NCBI GenBank assembly: GCA_021234155.1 | Contig: JAJEKV010000020.1 | Span: 1,845,275 to 1,909,274, forward strand | DNA from: Isoetes taiwanensis | Taxonomy: Eukaryota; Streptophyta; Lycopodiopsida; Isoetales; Isoetaceae | DNA length: 64,000 nucleotides | Direction: 5' to 3' | Shown: one piece after another, positions 21,306-32,889 of the stretch | Position numbering within the stretch: the first letter of the stretch is position 1 | Layout of the letters: each line of letters opens with the position of its first letter | Translations under genes and position numbers: made by a program | Notes under the pieces: model-generated | What the model was told of the DNA's origin: nothing | Database searches by the model: none | What the model saw: only the letters and a program-made list of their open reading frames with translations

Positions 21306-24193
21306 CAAAAAAGGAAAAATAGATAAACTTTAAGGGTAAATATTAATTATTAATTCAAGAGATTGTATAAAACATCAAGGACATTACATTACATTACATT
21401 TTCATTTAATACAATGCATTTTTAGCTGGAAATAGTTGTAACATTTGAAATGCACAAATGGCCATCCAGCGGATATATAGCACGACTGGAGCTGCCTTCT
21501 TGAGTTCCTTAGAAATATCTAGCATAGGTCCAGGATCTCCGACATCAAAACAAAGTACTGTATTTTCATAGATTATATCCACAAAACTATTGAAACTTGG
21601 AGTATACCTTTTGATCCAAAATGCTCCATGTTTGCACAAATCATGAAAATGGGTCAAAGATTAGCAATAACTACTACACCCTTCAAAGTTTAATGATATA
21701 GCTTGTAGGAATATGGATATGCAATGTCTAAGATCTCTCCTTCTTACGTCTTCAAGTTACAAACCAAAGACAAACTAATTTCAAATCTCAAATGACAAAT
21801 ATAACACGTCCTCATATTTAGTTAGCAAGTTTATATTTAATAGTAGGTTTACTTTACAATCGAGAAACAACTTAATTGTATATATGGACCTCACTGTGTA
21901 ATGTAATGGCAACAAAAGGTCTCCGGCTTTTATCCGCTCCATGTAAAGCAACATTTTTATCAGCAGCCCATAGATTGAAATATCGCTCCATCCTTCGGGA
22001 GGACTAGCAATGCTTCCCACCAGTTTTGAGAAGTTAACTAGTTTGATAAGCTATTCAATCGAGAAAATTATCTGAAAAATACGAAGCCAAAATACAAAAA
22101 ATTTTGAAGCATCCATACAATCCACGTTTATATGCATTGTGCTTCTCGGACATATAGCCTAAGGTCGGTCCTATTGCTGAATAATGCAAAATATGTTGGC
22201 AATATATGAGTGCATGAGATTAAATAAACATGCATAAAGACAAGCGTGCTCTCTACTTTTAGATAGTACTAAGCAAAAAAGCCATGTGCAATGCAAAATC
22301 GTAACACCTTGAAATTGAAGTACAGGGATGGTTTGGACCTGGGCAAATTTTTGCGGGATATTAGAAAATGATGCTATTATGCTATTATGATGATATTAGA
22401 ATTATTTACCACTAGTTGCATCTTGTTTGCATGGATATGGGCTGATTGTAGTTGTTGTAGAGGAGAATTATTTATCACTAGTTGCAAACACGGATTGCAA
22501 GGTGGGAAGGTGATCATTCATAGTCAAAAAGCTTTGCCATGCTTTATGTCCGCTAGCAATTGCATTTGTTAGAGGAGGCAATTAACTATTGAAACATGAA
22601 TGATATTAACCCGCAAGAGTTTGAACTCCGACTAAGCTCCCATTTTGCTTTTGCTCTCTTGCTTGTGATTATGCTTGCATTTCTACAAAGGCCATGTATG
22701 TAAAGGCACAATGTTTGCAACCCATAAAACTTAGCATGTTCCTCACGAGAATTCACGCAACACATGTAGATGCAAATAGGTAAGAAAAATGGAAAACAAA
22801 AAGATGTATAGCATCATATGTTGTGTAGAACTCGTAAAGCGTTTACTACCTTTTGCAATCATATCATCCAAAGTTGACAAGTTTTACATTACATCTCTCA
22901 ACAAATAGTAAAATAACAACAAAGAAGTAATATATTATATTCTCATAAATTGCAATGTTGCACATCATCCAAGCAATTCCAAAACTGTATGAATGTGTAA
23001 AATGTATAATGTCCGAAAGCTCTTATTTCTACATCCTGTTTAGTCATTTAGAGTGCAACTTTACCAATGTGCAATGCGTGAAAGTTCTAAATTGTTAATT
23101 CCGATAACCGCCTTTTACGGACTCTTGAGCATTAAAATGCTACATAAAGCCAAGCTAGGACCTGTAATAACAAAGTTTCAAAGTTGTAAGGCGAGTTCAT
23201 TCAATTGCAACCTGGCTTAACAAAGAGTAGAAGGCAAATGAAGAATGGAACATATACACAAGCTCCTTCCTCGACCGTCTATGTTGCGAGAATGGCAACA
23301 CAGTACATTGTTGTGAAGTGAACTAGAGAGTTCAAATAGAAATAAGTTGCAACCCGATGTAAGCATTTTCTTGCACCAAAGCTGATATATGTAGTTGTAC
23401 CTTGAACGATGTGGATGGCTTAATCACATGCATGCTTAGAAAAATTTAATGGCGAAGCCCGAAGATTCGGACATTGCCCATTCTACATCGGTGCCATAGA
23501 ATGACAACACAAGCCCAGATAGATAGAGGAGGCTTAAATAGGCATGAGCATACACACGGAGTAAATACCTCAACACTTCAAAATTAACATTGCGGAGAGA
23601 AAATGAAGATTCGTTATGCTCCAAGATCACTAGAATTCAAGATGCTCTTCTGAATATAGACATTAATAGGTTTATAAGGAAAAAAAAATAGATCAACTTT
23701 CCCGCATGGATTAAGCGGGCATACATAGCATAAATCCCAGATGACAACCTGCTAGACCTAAGGCTAACCGTTGAAGAAGGATCTGCAAATTACATTTGAA
23801 TGAAGTGGAATCCGAACACCGCTGGGAAAAGAACTAGCAATGCTTCCCCGGCCAGGTTCGTCACACTGAACAAAGGCATAAGCCCCAAAGCTGCTTCAAT
23901 CGATCGGCCTTCCAAGAATCGAAATCCGGAATCTTCTGCCGCTGTTAGGTTATCCAAGGAAAATATTTTAATATCACAAATTTAATAAAAAAACAAACAT
24001 GCAAGGGGAAATACCTACAACCACAGGATTTGCCTTCTTCTTGGAAATCAATGGCTTAAAAGAAGGTGCACTCTATAAATACTGTTTAATACATGCAGAT
24101 GAATACAACGGCTAAATCATAGGAAAACCATGTAAAAAAGCGTACAAAAACACAAAAGAAACCCCCTGTTATAATGCTACATATGCAAGAGAA
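21306..24193. repeat. Second copy of right half of the TIR element
   Basis: Collinear with 15237-17352 and ending in the same TIR (ataatgctacat at 24182-24193). No left TIR was found, and the sequence to its left is the PPR pseudogene instead of the GRP94 fragment. Compared with the first copy there are many one- to three-base differences, often at CAG or CTG. Confidence 0.8.
21765..22590. mobile_element. Insertion of about 825 bp in the second copy
   Basis: This block is absent from the first copy, where cttcaagttacaaacc continues directly into atgaaacatgaatg. It contains a minus-strand reading (about 22020-21900, GSIASPPEGWSDISIYG) that I do not recognise. Ends lack clear inverted repeats. 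Confidence 0.45.
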
Positions 24194-24289
24194 ATTTGAT
24201 AATTTTTTCAGGGTTGTTTTCACTAAATGTGCAGGAGCACAGGTGCATACATGTGCAAACAGAGGCAGATCGCCATAGCTTGAGGCAAT

Positions 24290-24926
24290 ATCTTGACGAT
24301 TGCTTCCTCAGCAAGCTTTGGGATGCCAATGCCCTTGAACAGGTCAAGGCGACACACTACCGGTGCACATAAATCCCATATTGGAGCGAGGCCCGCAATG
24401 CTACCTGCGTACCCACTTGCCCATGAAAAGCGCGGACTCATTGCCTCCATTCGCCTGAGGGCACATCATCTTCGAATTGAGAGCGGCGGATGGATTGGTG
24501 AGCCACGCCGGGCCGGCTCTGTCAATCTTTGCCAAATGGGAGTCATTGAGGATGAATCTCATACCCTTCAAAGTTGCCCGACATATGATCAAATTAGGAC
24601 CGCGATATCTTTGAGTTGGTCGGCCCTGGCGGCCGTTACATGTGACATTGAGCACAGCATCCGTACGGGTGCTGGGATCATATCTTCAGGAGGTTATGGA
24701 CATGCGAGATCAGCTATGTCCTCGGGCACACACTTGACACGTATATAAACATTGATGTATACTTGTACAGTTTGACATCATTCTTATTACTGCCACGGTT
24801 TTTCCCTCGAAAACCCTTCGGGGCGGGGGTTTTTTTAACCCGGATAGTAATAAGTTTGCTGCGCTCCTTATGGGTCCCATAGGCCGATTGGCCTCAGTGG
24901 ACGATAAAAAAATCATTCTCATTCAC
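24290..24926 (+). mobile_element. LINE L0, 3' end fragment
   Basis: The reading around 24440-24600 matches the C-terminal tail of the LINE family at 45-59 kb. It has RLRAHHLRIESGGW followed by VNLCQMG, VIEDESHTLQSCPTY, the same order as in the other copies (LSSHxLGVEVGRW, C-x2-C, EDE-H). The extreme 3' end has the family stem-loop AGGCCGATTGGCCT at 24881-24894, then an A-rich stretch and a tcattctcattc tail. The 5' side is truncated and decayed, and abuts the TIR end at 24193. Unlike the 45-59 kb copies it is not bounded by (TC)n. Confidence 0.7.
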
Positions 24927-25340
24927 TAAAGCTTGTGTCCATATGTTGCCTTTTGGCAAATTATAGGGACCTGTAACAGTAGTTTTAAAGACACAATTGA
25001 ACTGGAGCTGGTGGCCTGGCATTTACACAGACCTCGATTGGCAACTTTCTATCTGAATCTACATAGCGCCTAAGATTTGGCATAAACGGCACTCTGTGCA
25101 TAAACGGCAGGAGACAGGTATCTACTTAGTACTCCCAAAGTGAAAGTGACCAAAGAGACCAAGAGTTAAGTGCTTAAAAAAAATTTCCTCATCCCTTAAT
25201 TTATTTTTTATGATGATAGTTAAAAATCCTGGTTTGTGCCACTCCAAATTGAAAATTTTGGACGAAGATTGCAATCAACCTGACTCGTGTATATTCCTAC
25301 TGTAGTGTTTGGCCTTTATAAGTTGCAATCATGGTGTGAT
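24927..25340. other. Spacer, nothing recognised
   Basis: AT-rich sequence without coding motifs, between the LINE tail and a palindromic element. Confidence 0.4.
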
Positions 25341-26442
25341 ATGGTGTAGATAACGCCCTGGCCCGAGGGGTTACTGGCAAACAAAAATTCTCAGGCCATG
25401 ACCAAAATGGCTCTGGCGTGCATTGTTATCGCCCGTAACGCCCTGGTACGAGGTTTTCATTGATTACTCTCCTTTACAACGTCTTCTCATGCTACGGCTG
25501 ATAAACGAGCGGCTTGCCACATCACTACGGATCTTGGAGACATTCCGATATGGTTTCCATGTCATATCCCCGCATTTGTCCGCGCAGGGTCCGTGTTTGC
25601 GGTGCATGACTGCCCGGAGCCACATCGTCAAGTTTCTATAGCCTGTTTGATCTCTGTTTAAAAGCCTGTTTTTGTCGGCAGAAAAAGATACTTGCAATGG
25701 AAGCTCTGCCCTGTTCCGGCAAAGCTCTAGAAATCCGAAATCTCACTCTCGGAGGTAATCGGGCAAAAGTATGCTGGTGGGGTGCAAAAGCAGGCGTCCG
25801 AACACATGCTGACAGCACTCATATAGCACCCCATATGGCAGCTTGTTTAAGGTGTTACTGGTACTAGCACACGATAATTAGATAATCAATAGAAATATAT
25901 AACAACTCCAATTAATAACAAGTGGAATACTATGATAGAATAGTATATCTAGGGTGCTGATCTAAGTGCTGGGGCCGCGTTTTTTTTATACCCACTAGCA
26001 TACTTTTGCCCAATCTTCAGAGCAGAGGCCATAAAAGAAATTCGACTCTAGATCATCATGCTTGCCATGGCTTTGCAGGGATCTGCTTTTGAGCTCCATC
26101 ACTATTCTGCCCTGTTTGGCTTCACTTTGCAGAGCCTTTATGCGAAGATGGCAACGGAATAGACTGATAGAGGAAATCCTAGGATGTTACAGATGCTGTT
26201 GTAGAGTGTTCTGCGGTTTTCATCATATTATCCTAGGATGTTACAAATGCCATTGTAAAATTCGAGCCACAACTACGTCACTAGCTGGTAACAGCTGTCC
26301 ATTCGACGGCCAAGATTAAATCTTACTTAGTAAACACGAGAACCAGGGCGTTAAGGAGCCATATCACACCTCGGGCCAGAGCATTATCACGCCATATGGT
26401 GTTTACCAGTGACCCCTCGGGCCAGGGCGTTATCTACACCAT
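25341..26442. mobile_element. TIR/foldback element with nested inverted motifs
   Basis: The outer 37 bases (25341-25377 and 26406-26442) are inverted copies with one mismatch. Inside, the motif ACGCCCTGGCCCGAGG (or close variants) occurs twice in forward orientation on the left (about 25352 and 25437) and three times reversed on the right (about 26342, 26369 and 26417). The flanking gtgtgatatgg block is likewise inverted. The 1.1-kb interior has no recognised transposase. No target duplication was found. It could be a non-autonomous DNA transposon or a foldback element. Confidence 0.65.
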
Positions 26443-26759
26443 ACAGATCCTCTCCATATGGAAGCATCTTCTATGCGATTATTCAAAGTAACGTAAGATT
26501 ATTGAGGTCCAATCCTTGATCATACGAAATGGGTACTATTGGCTACAGAGAATTTTGTTTCCAAATGTTCAGGGTTATGGATTTGCACATGCTTAGTTAA
26601 GCTAAAAAATGGCCAATCTTATATTATAATGTTATGCCATAATTCTTGGATTGGATCAAGCCCTAATTTGAATGGCTGAGATCATCTAGGTGCATCCAAG
26701 GGCCGAAATTTCTGGCACAACTTCCTACCGCCGTGATTGGTCATGTTTTGATCTCTTAT

Positions 26760-26990
26760 AGGGAAAGGGTAAAAGAAAAGGGAGGAGGAAAGAGAGAACG
26801 TGAGGGGGCAAAGGGGCACGGGGAAAAGTGAAAAGGAGAAAGGGAAAAGGGTGGGGATAAGAGAAGAGAAGAATGCATGGGAAAAGGGATAGAAAAAATC
26901 AAAAGGGAGGGGGGAAGGGAACCTGAGAAAAGGGCACGAGGAAAAGGGAAAGAGGTAAAGGAAAAAAAAGGAAGGGAGATTGTGGTGAAG
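26760..26990 (+). repeat. Purine-rich tract 1
   Basis: A plus-strand G/A-rich irregular repeat of the gggaaaagg type. Long pyrimidine-strand open frames in such tracts are composition artefacts. Confidence 0.7.
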
Positions 26991-28144
26991 GATGAAGCGG
27001 CAAAGCAGTAGCGGCAGCGGCTAAGTCGTTTGCGGGAGAAGCTACCGCCGCTTCTCCTTGCCTTCGGATCAACAGCGAAGCATGGAGAGGAGATTCTGGG
27101 GGATGGTGGCCAAGCCAGGACATTCTTTTGCTTTGAGATTGGTCCTTCACAAGTTTGTTCCAGGTTTTCTTGAGATGTAACCTGTAGGCGATCTTCAACT
27201 TTGTTTCTTTTTTGCCGTATTAGTTCATTTCTTCCTTGCAGCTGTTGATGGAAGTAAAAGATTTTTCTACGGCTGGGTCGACCTGGGATTGATTGAAAAA
27301 TATAGGCTGAATTGATGCAAATTGAAGCAGGTTAAATTCTTGAGTTCTTTCTGGATAAGCTTATCTAAAGAAATACAATCTTGAAGTGATTTAGAATGTT
27401 CTGGTTTATTCTTACCCTTTTCTGCTGGCGGAAAGACTAAATTTATGGTTCAGACAAAGATCAGGTACTTATATAGTTTTGGTCTTCTTTAGTATGCAAT
27501 GCAAGTAGGTTGAATGGATTAGACTGGATTGGATTGTCGAGCTAGGGGTTTGCTGATATCTATACATCTTGCACCGGGCTTTAAAGGGAGGAGTCTGGCG
27601 GCTGGGCATATGCTTTGTCTAGCCAGCTTCAGATTGAAAGCTTACCCCGACAATGCAGCATCAGATCCAGTTTAATGAGGATAATTTGCTTGCTTATGAT
27701 ACGAGAAACTAGAATTCAAGAAGCAGTGGCAGCTTCTATGAGCAGAGTGGCAGGCTGCTCTCCTAACACTGATCTATACTTTTCTTTATCATATTTTTAG
27801 TGTCATGGTAAGAGTAATGCAGCTTGGTGATAGGGCTTGTCCACCTATCCCACTTCCAAAGTTATATACAGGTAGAAGTGATGTTTAATGTTGTCTTCTG
27901 CATATGGTCGAGGATGTATGGGCTCCTTGATCTACATACAGTTGAGGATGTATGGGCTCCTTGATGGATAATGGAAGTGGAAGACGCCCTCTACAGGGTG
28001 ACCCTTTCGTCTTGATTCAGAGGATACTGAAAGATTCTATGACCTCTATCTGATATCTCTTTGGTTTTATTGCTGCTCAATTCAATAAGTTTCAGTTCAT
28101 GGAGGGTGAAGATGTTGAGGCTTCTCCTGTAGTAGTCCTCTATG
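26991..28144. other. Helitron H3 interior, unassigned
   Basis: A minus-strand frame of 99 codons (27198-26899) begins MKIAYRLHLKKTWNKLVKD and could be a captured exon, but has no known motif. A phrase, gaggatgtatgggctccttga, is directly repeated at about 27910 and 27944. No gene is recognised. Confidence 0.3.
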
Positions 28145-28304
28145 AAAGTTGAAACATTATATTTTGTACTTTTCATATATGTTCATATATTTTGTACATT
28201 ATATTTTGTACTTCCTATAAGATCCATGTGGGATCGTTGATGTAATTCTTCCTATCATATGAATAATAAAGCAGTTCCGTTCCTTCAAAAAAAAAAAAAA
28301 AAAA
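28145..28304 (+). other. Retroposed 3' end with poly(A)
   Basis: The sequence ends gaataataaagcagttccgttccttc followed by 18 A residues (about 28287-28304); it contains a canonical-looking AATAAA 20 bases before the tail. It looks like the 3' end of a processed transcript or LINE inside the Helitron. The short repeated unit atattttgtac precedes it. Confidence 0.5.
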
Positions 28305-28535
28305 GGGAAGGGGAAGGGGAAACGACATAGGAAAAAGGAAAAAAGTGGGGAAAAGGGTGAATGGGAAAAGGAATTAAACGAGCATGGGAAAAGGAAAGGA
28401 AAAAAGGCATGGGAAAAAGGAGAAAAAGGGAAAGGATGAGGAAAGAAGAAAAGGGAAGGAAAAATAAAATGGAAAAGGAAAAGAGAAAGAGAAAGCGAAA
28501 TGCAAAAGGGCACCAAGAAAAGGAAAAGAGTGACA
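28305..28535 (+). repeat. Purine-rich tract 2
   Basis: Continues directly from the poly(A) run as an irregular array of aagggaaaagg-like units, then is interrupted by the foldback at 28536. Confidence 0.75.
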
Positions 28536-29057
28536 TTAGGGTTTGTTTGAGATTAAAAAAGGGCCTTCAAAACGTGCCAACTAAGCCAAATGAAGATAAA
28601 TGAACTATCAATCAGAAATCAAAGCCTGACGGGTCCAGTCAGCAAAACTGTTATAACTAACTCACTGGATCACATTTTCTAGCATAACTATTGATAGAAA
28701 AGTCCAAATGAGCTTTCGTTTAGTGCAATAGATAGATCTCGTTGAGATCTTTCCAACCTTAGGTGATTTGCACATATTTTAACCACTTATGATTGTCAAA
28801 ACTCCAAAAAAATATGGTTTTTACCATTTTTTACTATCCTATGGGGCTAAAAGATGTGCAAACCACCCAAGGTTGGAAAGATCTCAATGCGATCTATCTA
28901 TTGCACCAAACAAGAGCTCATTTGGACTTTTCTATCAACACTTATGCTAGAAAGTTAGTTATAACTGTTTTGCTGACTGGATTACCAATTCTGTTTTCTG
29001 ATTGGTTTAGTCAGCAGTTCTTAGAAGGCCCTTTTATGATCTCAAAAAATCCCTAAG
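28536..29057. mobile_element. Foldback (snapback) element of about 520 bp
   Basis: Left arm about 28536-28780 and right arm about 28845-29057 are inverted copies. Shared blocks include gagat-aaaaagggccttc, ccagtcagcaaaac-gttataactaact, gatagaaaagtccaaatgag and gcaatagatagatc. The loop is about 65 bp. Outer ends are ttaggg/ccctaa. No coding capacity. It interrupts the purine tract. Confidence 0.85.
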
Positions 29058-29840
29058 GTTGGGAAAATGAGGAAAAAGGCAGGGAAAAGGGAAGGAAAAA
29101 AGGGAAAATGAAAGGAAAACGAAAAAGGGAGGGGCAAAGAAGGAAATAGAACTTGAAAAAAAGGCATTAGAAAAATGGAAGTGGGAATTGAGAAAAGGGA
29201 AGGGGATAAGGGCAGGAGAAAAAAAGGAAAGACGAAAAGGGTGAAGAAAGGGAAAAAGGAAGCAACAAAAAGACATGGAGAGGGTGGAGAAAGGAGGAAA
29301 AGGGGCACATAAAAAAGGTAGAGAAAAAGGAATGGAAAGGAAGGAAGGAAGGAAGAAATTTTTAAGAGGCATATGGAAAGAGAAAACAAAAAATAAGGGA
29401 AAAAGAAAAGGGAAAAAGGGCACGGGAAAAAGCGAAAGGGTGGTGAACGAATGAAAAGGGAAGGGAAAGGAAAAGGAAAAGGAAGGCGAAAGGGGGGGAA
29501 GGGAAGGGAAAATGGGCAAGAGGAAAAGAGGAGAGGGAAATGGAAAAAGAGAAGTGGAAAAAGGTAAGGGATAAAGCAAAAGAGGATGGGGAAAGGAAGA
29601 AAAGGGATACATGAAAAGGTGGGGAAAAGGACATGGGAAAAGGGAAAGAGAAAAGGAAAGGGATAAATGGGAAGGACAGGGAAAGCATAAAAAGAGCAGG
29701 GAAAAAGTCTGTCAGAAAGGAAGACATGTATGGAAAAGAGAAAAAAGGCAAAAGAAAAAAGGAAAGTGTATAAGGAAATGAGAAAAAGGGGAAATGCTGG
29801 ATAGAGCAAAAGGCAAAGGGAAGAGGAAGGGTGTCAAATG
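29058..29840 (+). repeat. Purine-rich tract 3, about 780 bp
   Basis: Almost uninterrupted G/A on the plus strand. The 192- and 255-codon Phe/Pro/Ser/Leu-rich frames on the other strand are by-products of this composition. Polypurine DNA of this length can adopt triplex (H-DNA) structures. Confidence 0.85.
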
Positions 29841-29950
29841 CACAAAAATCTCTTAAAGCTCAGCAATGCTGGGCTTAGTTTCTATTATATTAGATTTTGA
29901 AAAAGAATCTGAGCTGAATAGGTTTTCGTCCACACAGATTCCCAACTTGT

Positions 29951-29978
29951 GCCCAGCAACGCTGGGCACCATTACTAG
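29951..29978 (+). repeat. Helitron H3 3' terminal hairpin and CTAG end
   Basis: Perfect GCCCAGC-AAC-GCTGGGC stem-loop, spacer ACCATTA, CTAG, then T. Confidence 0.9.
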
Positions 29979-30407
29979 TCATTTATTAATACTTTTGTTC
30001 CTGTCAATGCTTCACATTTGCATTTGCTTAGTGTTATTAATGCTTCACGGTAACATAACTATGCAAGGTGTAGATACAAGAAATTTTTTTTCCTTTATCA
30101 TTTTGTGTTCCGTTCTCAAATCCATGCACTACTATGACATGTTTTTTGTTTCAGAGGTTGTTAAACTCTCAATTTGCTGCATTGCCTTTGACAGGATCTA
30201 GCCTCAAAACATTCACATTTTTAAACAGCTTTACTTTGCTTGCAACTTCCATGTATTCCATGCTATTAAATTCGTAGCAACCTTCTTCAATTTAAAGCAT
30301 CGAATTCTTCCGTCATCCTCTGAACAAAATTGACATGCAAAACAATTCATAATTCTTAAGTTCATATGTCCTCATGGATGCTGCCAATGTGGCATGACGT
30401 AAAAATA

Positions 30408-31890
<1,483 letters not shown>

Positions 31891-31891
31891 A

Positions 31892-32880
31892 TTTTTTTTT
31901 TTTTGGGCGTGGCTATAATATGTCAAAGACACGGATATACTATGGATATGCCCGTGGCTATAACGTCGGCGTTCGATATATATGATGCTCCAATCTCCAT
32001 CGCTGGTAAAGAACCATTCTTGAAACAGAAATTCTAATTGTCCCAATAAATGGGGGATGGATGGTCTAAGAGTTGAAGCAAGCATGTCCTCTCTATTGGG
32101 AATCATTCATGCAAGACTCTTGACCCAGGACCAGAAGGCATGCAGCCATGGACAAGTAAAAACATGCATAGTAGTTTCAGTCCCTCCACATTCTAAAGGA
32201 CATCTATCCAGAGACCGGGGGATAGATCTTTGAGACATAGGAATTTGTCTTTAGTACCAGCCATCTGAAAAGGATAACACGGTTAGCACAATGCAACTTC
32301 CATCCTTTCCTTATTATGTTGATTGCCTGACTCCGAGAGCAGGATCAGAAGACTGCCACTTTCAAAGTCTGACTGGTAAGAAGTGAGAGGTATATGGTGG
32401 AAGCTCTATACCCTTAAATTTGGCAAGTATCAATTAGGTTCTTCCTGGGCTTCTAGAACTCCATGTTCAGATAGGGCGTGTTCCCTACTTGTTGCATAGT
32501 GCAGCTGAAGAGCTAAATCATTCCAAGTTTTCCAGACCTGACCTTGTTTTATAGCACCAACTGTAGACAGATTTAATTGCATCAAATCCTTGTACTTTTG
32601 AGGGTGCTTCAAAGCCAAGCAATCTTCCTCTTCTGAAGCTAGATCATGATGCCAAAAGAAACTGAAATTTCAGAGACCTCAGATATGGGGCATGCCTTAA
32701 AGCATGGGGACACATGATTCCAAGCTTGAATTATCCTCTTCATAATTTTGGAAATACCAATTTGAGTTGATAGAAGGTAGAGTCAGGAAGATGATGAGGG
32801 AATGAAGGAGCTCCCAATACTGAAGTTTTCTTTAGGTAATATTGAGTGAGCTTAAGGAGAGGAGAAGGATTATCAGTAAA
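31892..32880 (-). mobile_element. L1-like LINE, 3' part in minus orientation
   Basis: On the minus strand the sequence runs from C-terminal ORF2 into a 13-base poly(A) tail (T-run 31892-31904 on plus). A reverse-transcriptase-associated zinc-binding (zf-RVT) segment is visible at about 32140-32220: SLDRCPLECGG, ETTMHVFTCPWLHAFW. An earlier segment at 32618-32430 reads LNLSTVGAIKQGQVWKTWND. Stops and frame changes are frequent, so it is dead. It meets the RT part of an L1-like element in opposite orientation at about 32880-32890, the structure left by twin priming. Confidence 0.75.
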
Positions 32881-32889
32881 CATGGCTCT

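Larger units (their letters stand above)
26618..29978 (+). mobile_element. Helitron H3, non-autonomous, purine-rich interior
   Basis: The proposed 5' end follows a host A at 26617: TCTTATATTATAATG, then a block (ccctaatttgaatggctgagat) similar to the one near the 5' end of H2. The 3' end is perfect: GCCCAGCAACGCTGGGC at 29951-29967 (7-bp stem, 3-nt loop), ACCATTA, CTAG at 29975-29978, then host T. There is no Rep/helicase reading. The interior holds purine-rich tracts, a 520-bp foldback and a polyadenylated 3' end of a transcript-like sequence. A related subterminal hairpin (GCTCAGCAATGCTGGGC, 29858-29874) lies about 90 bp before the true end. Confidence 0.7.

Noticed and set aside
29034-29809. 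Minus-strand frames of 192 and 255 codons rich in Phe, Pro, Ser and Leu
   Set aside because: They are produced by the pyrimidine strand of a polypurine tract, which has few stop codons in any frame. Composition is extreme and no motif occurs.
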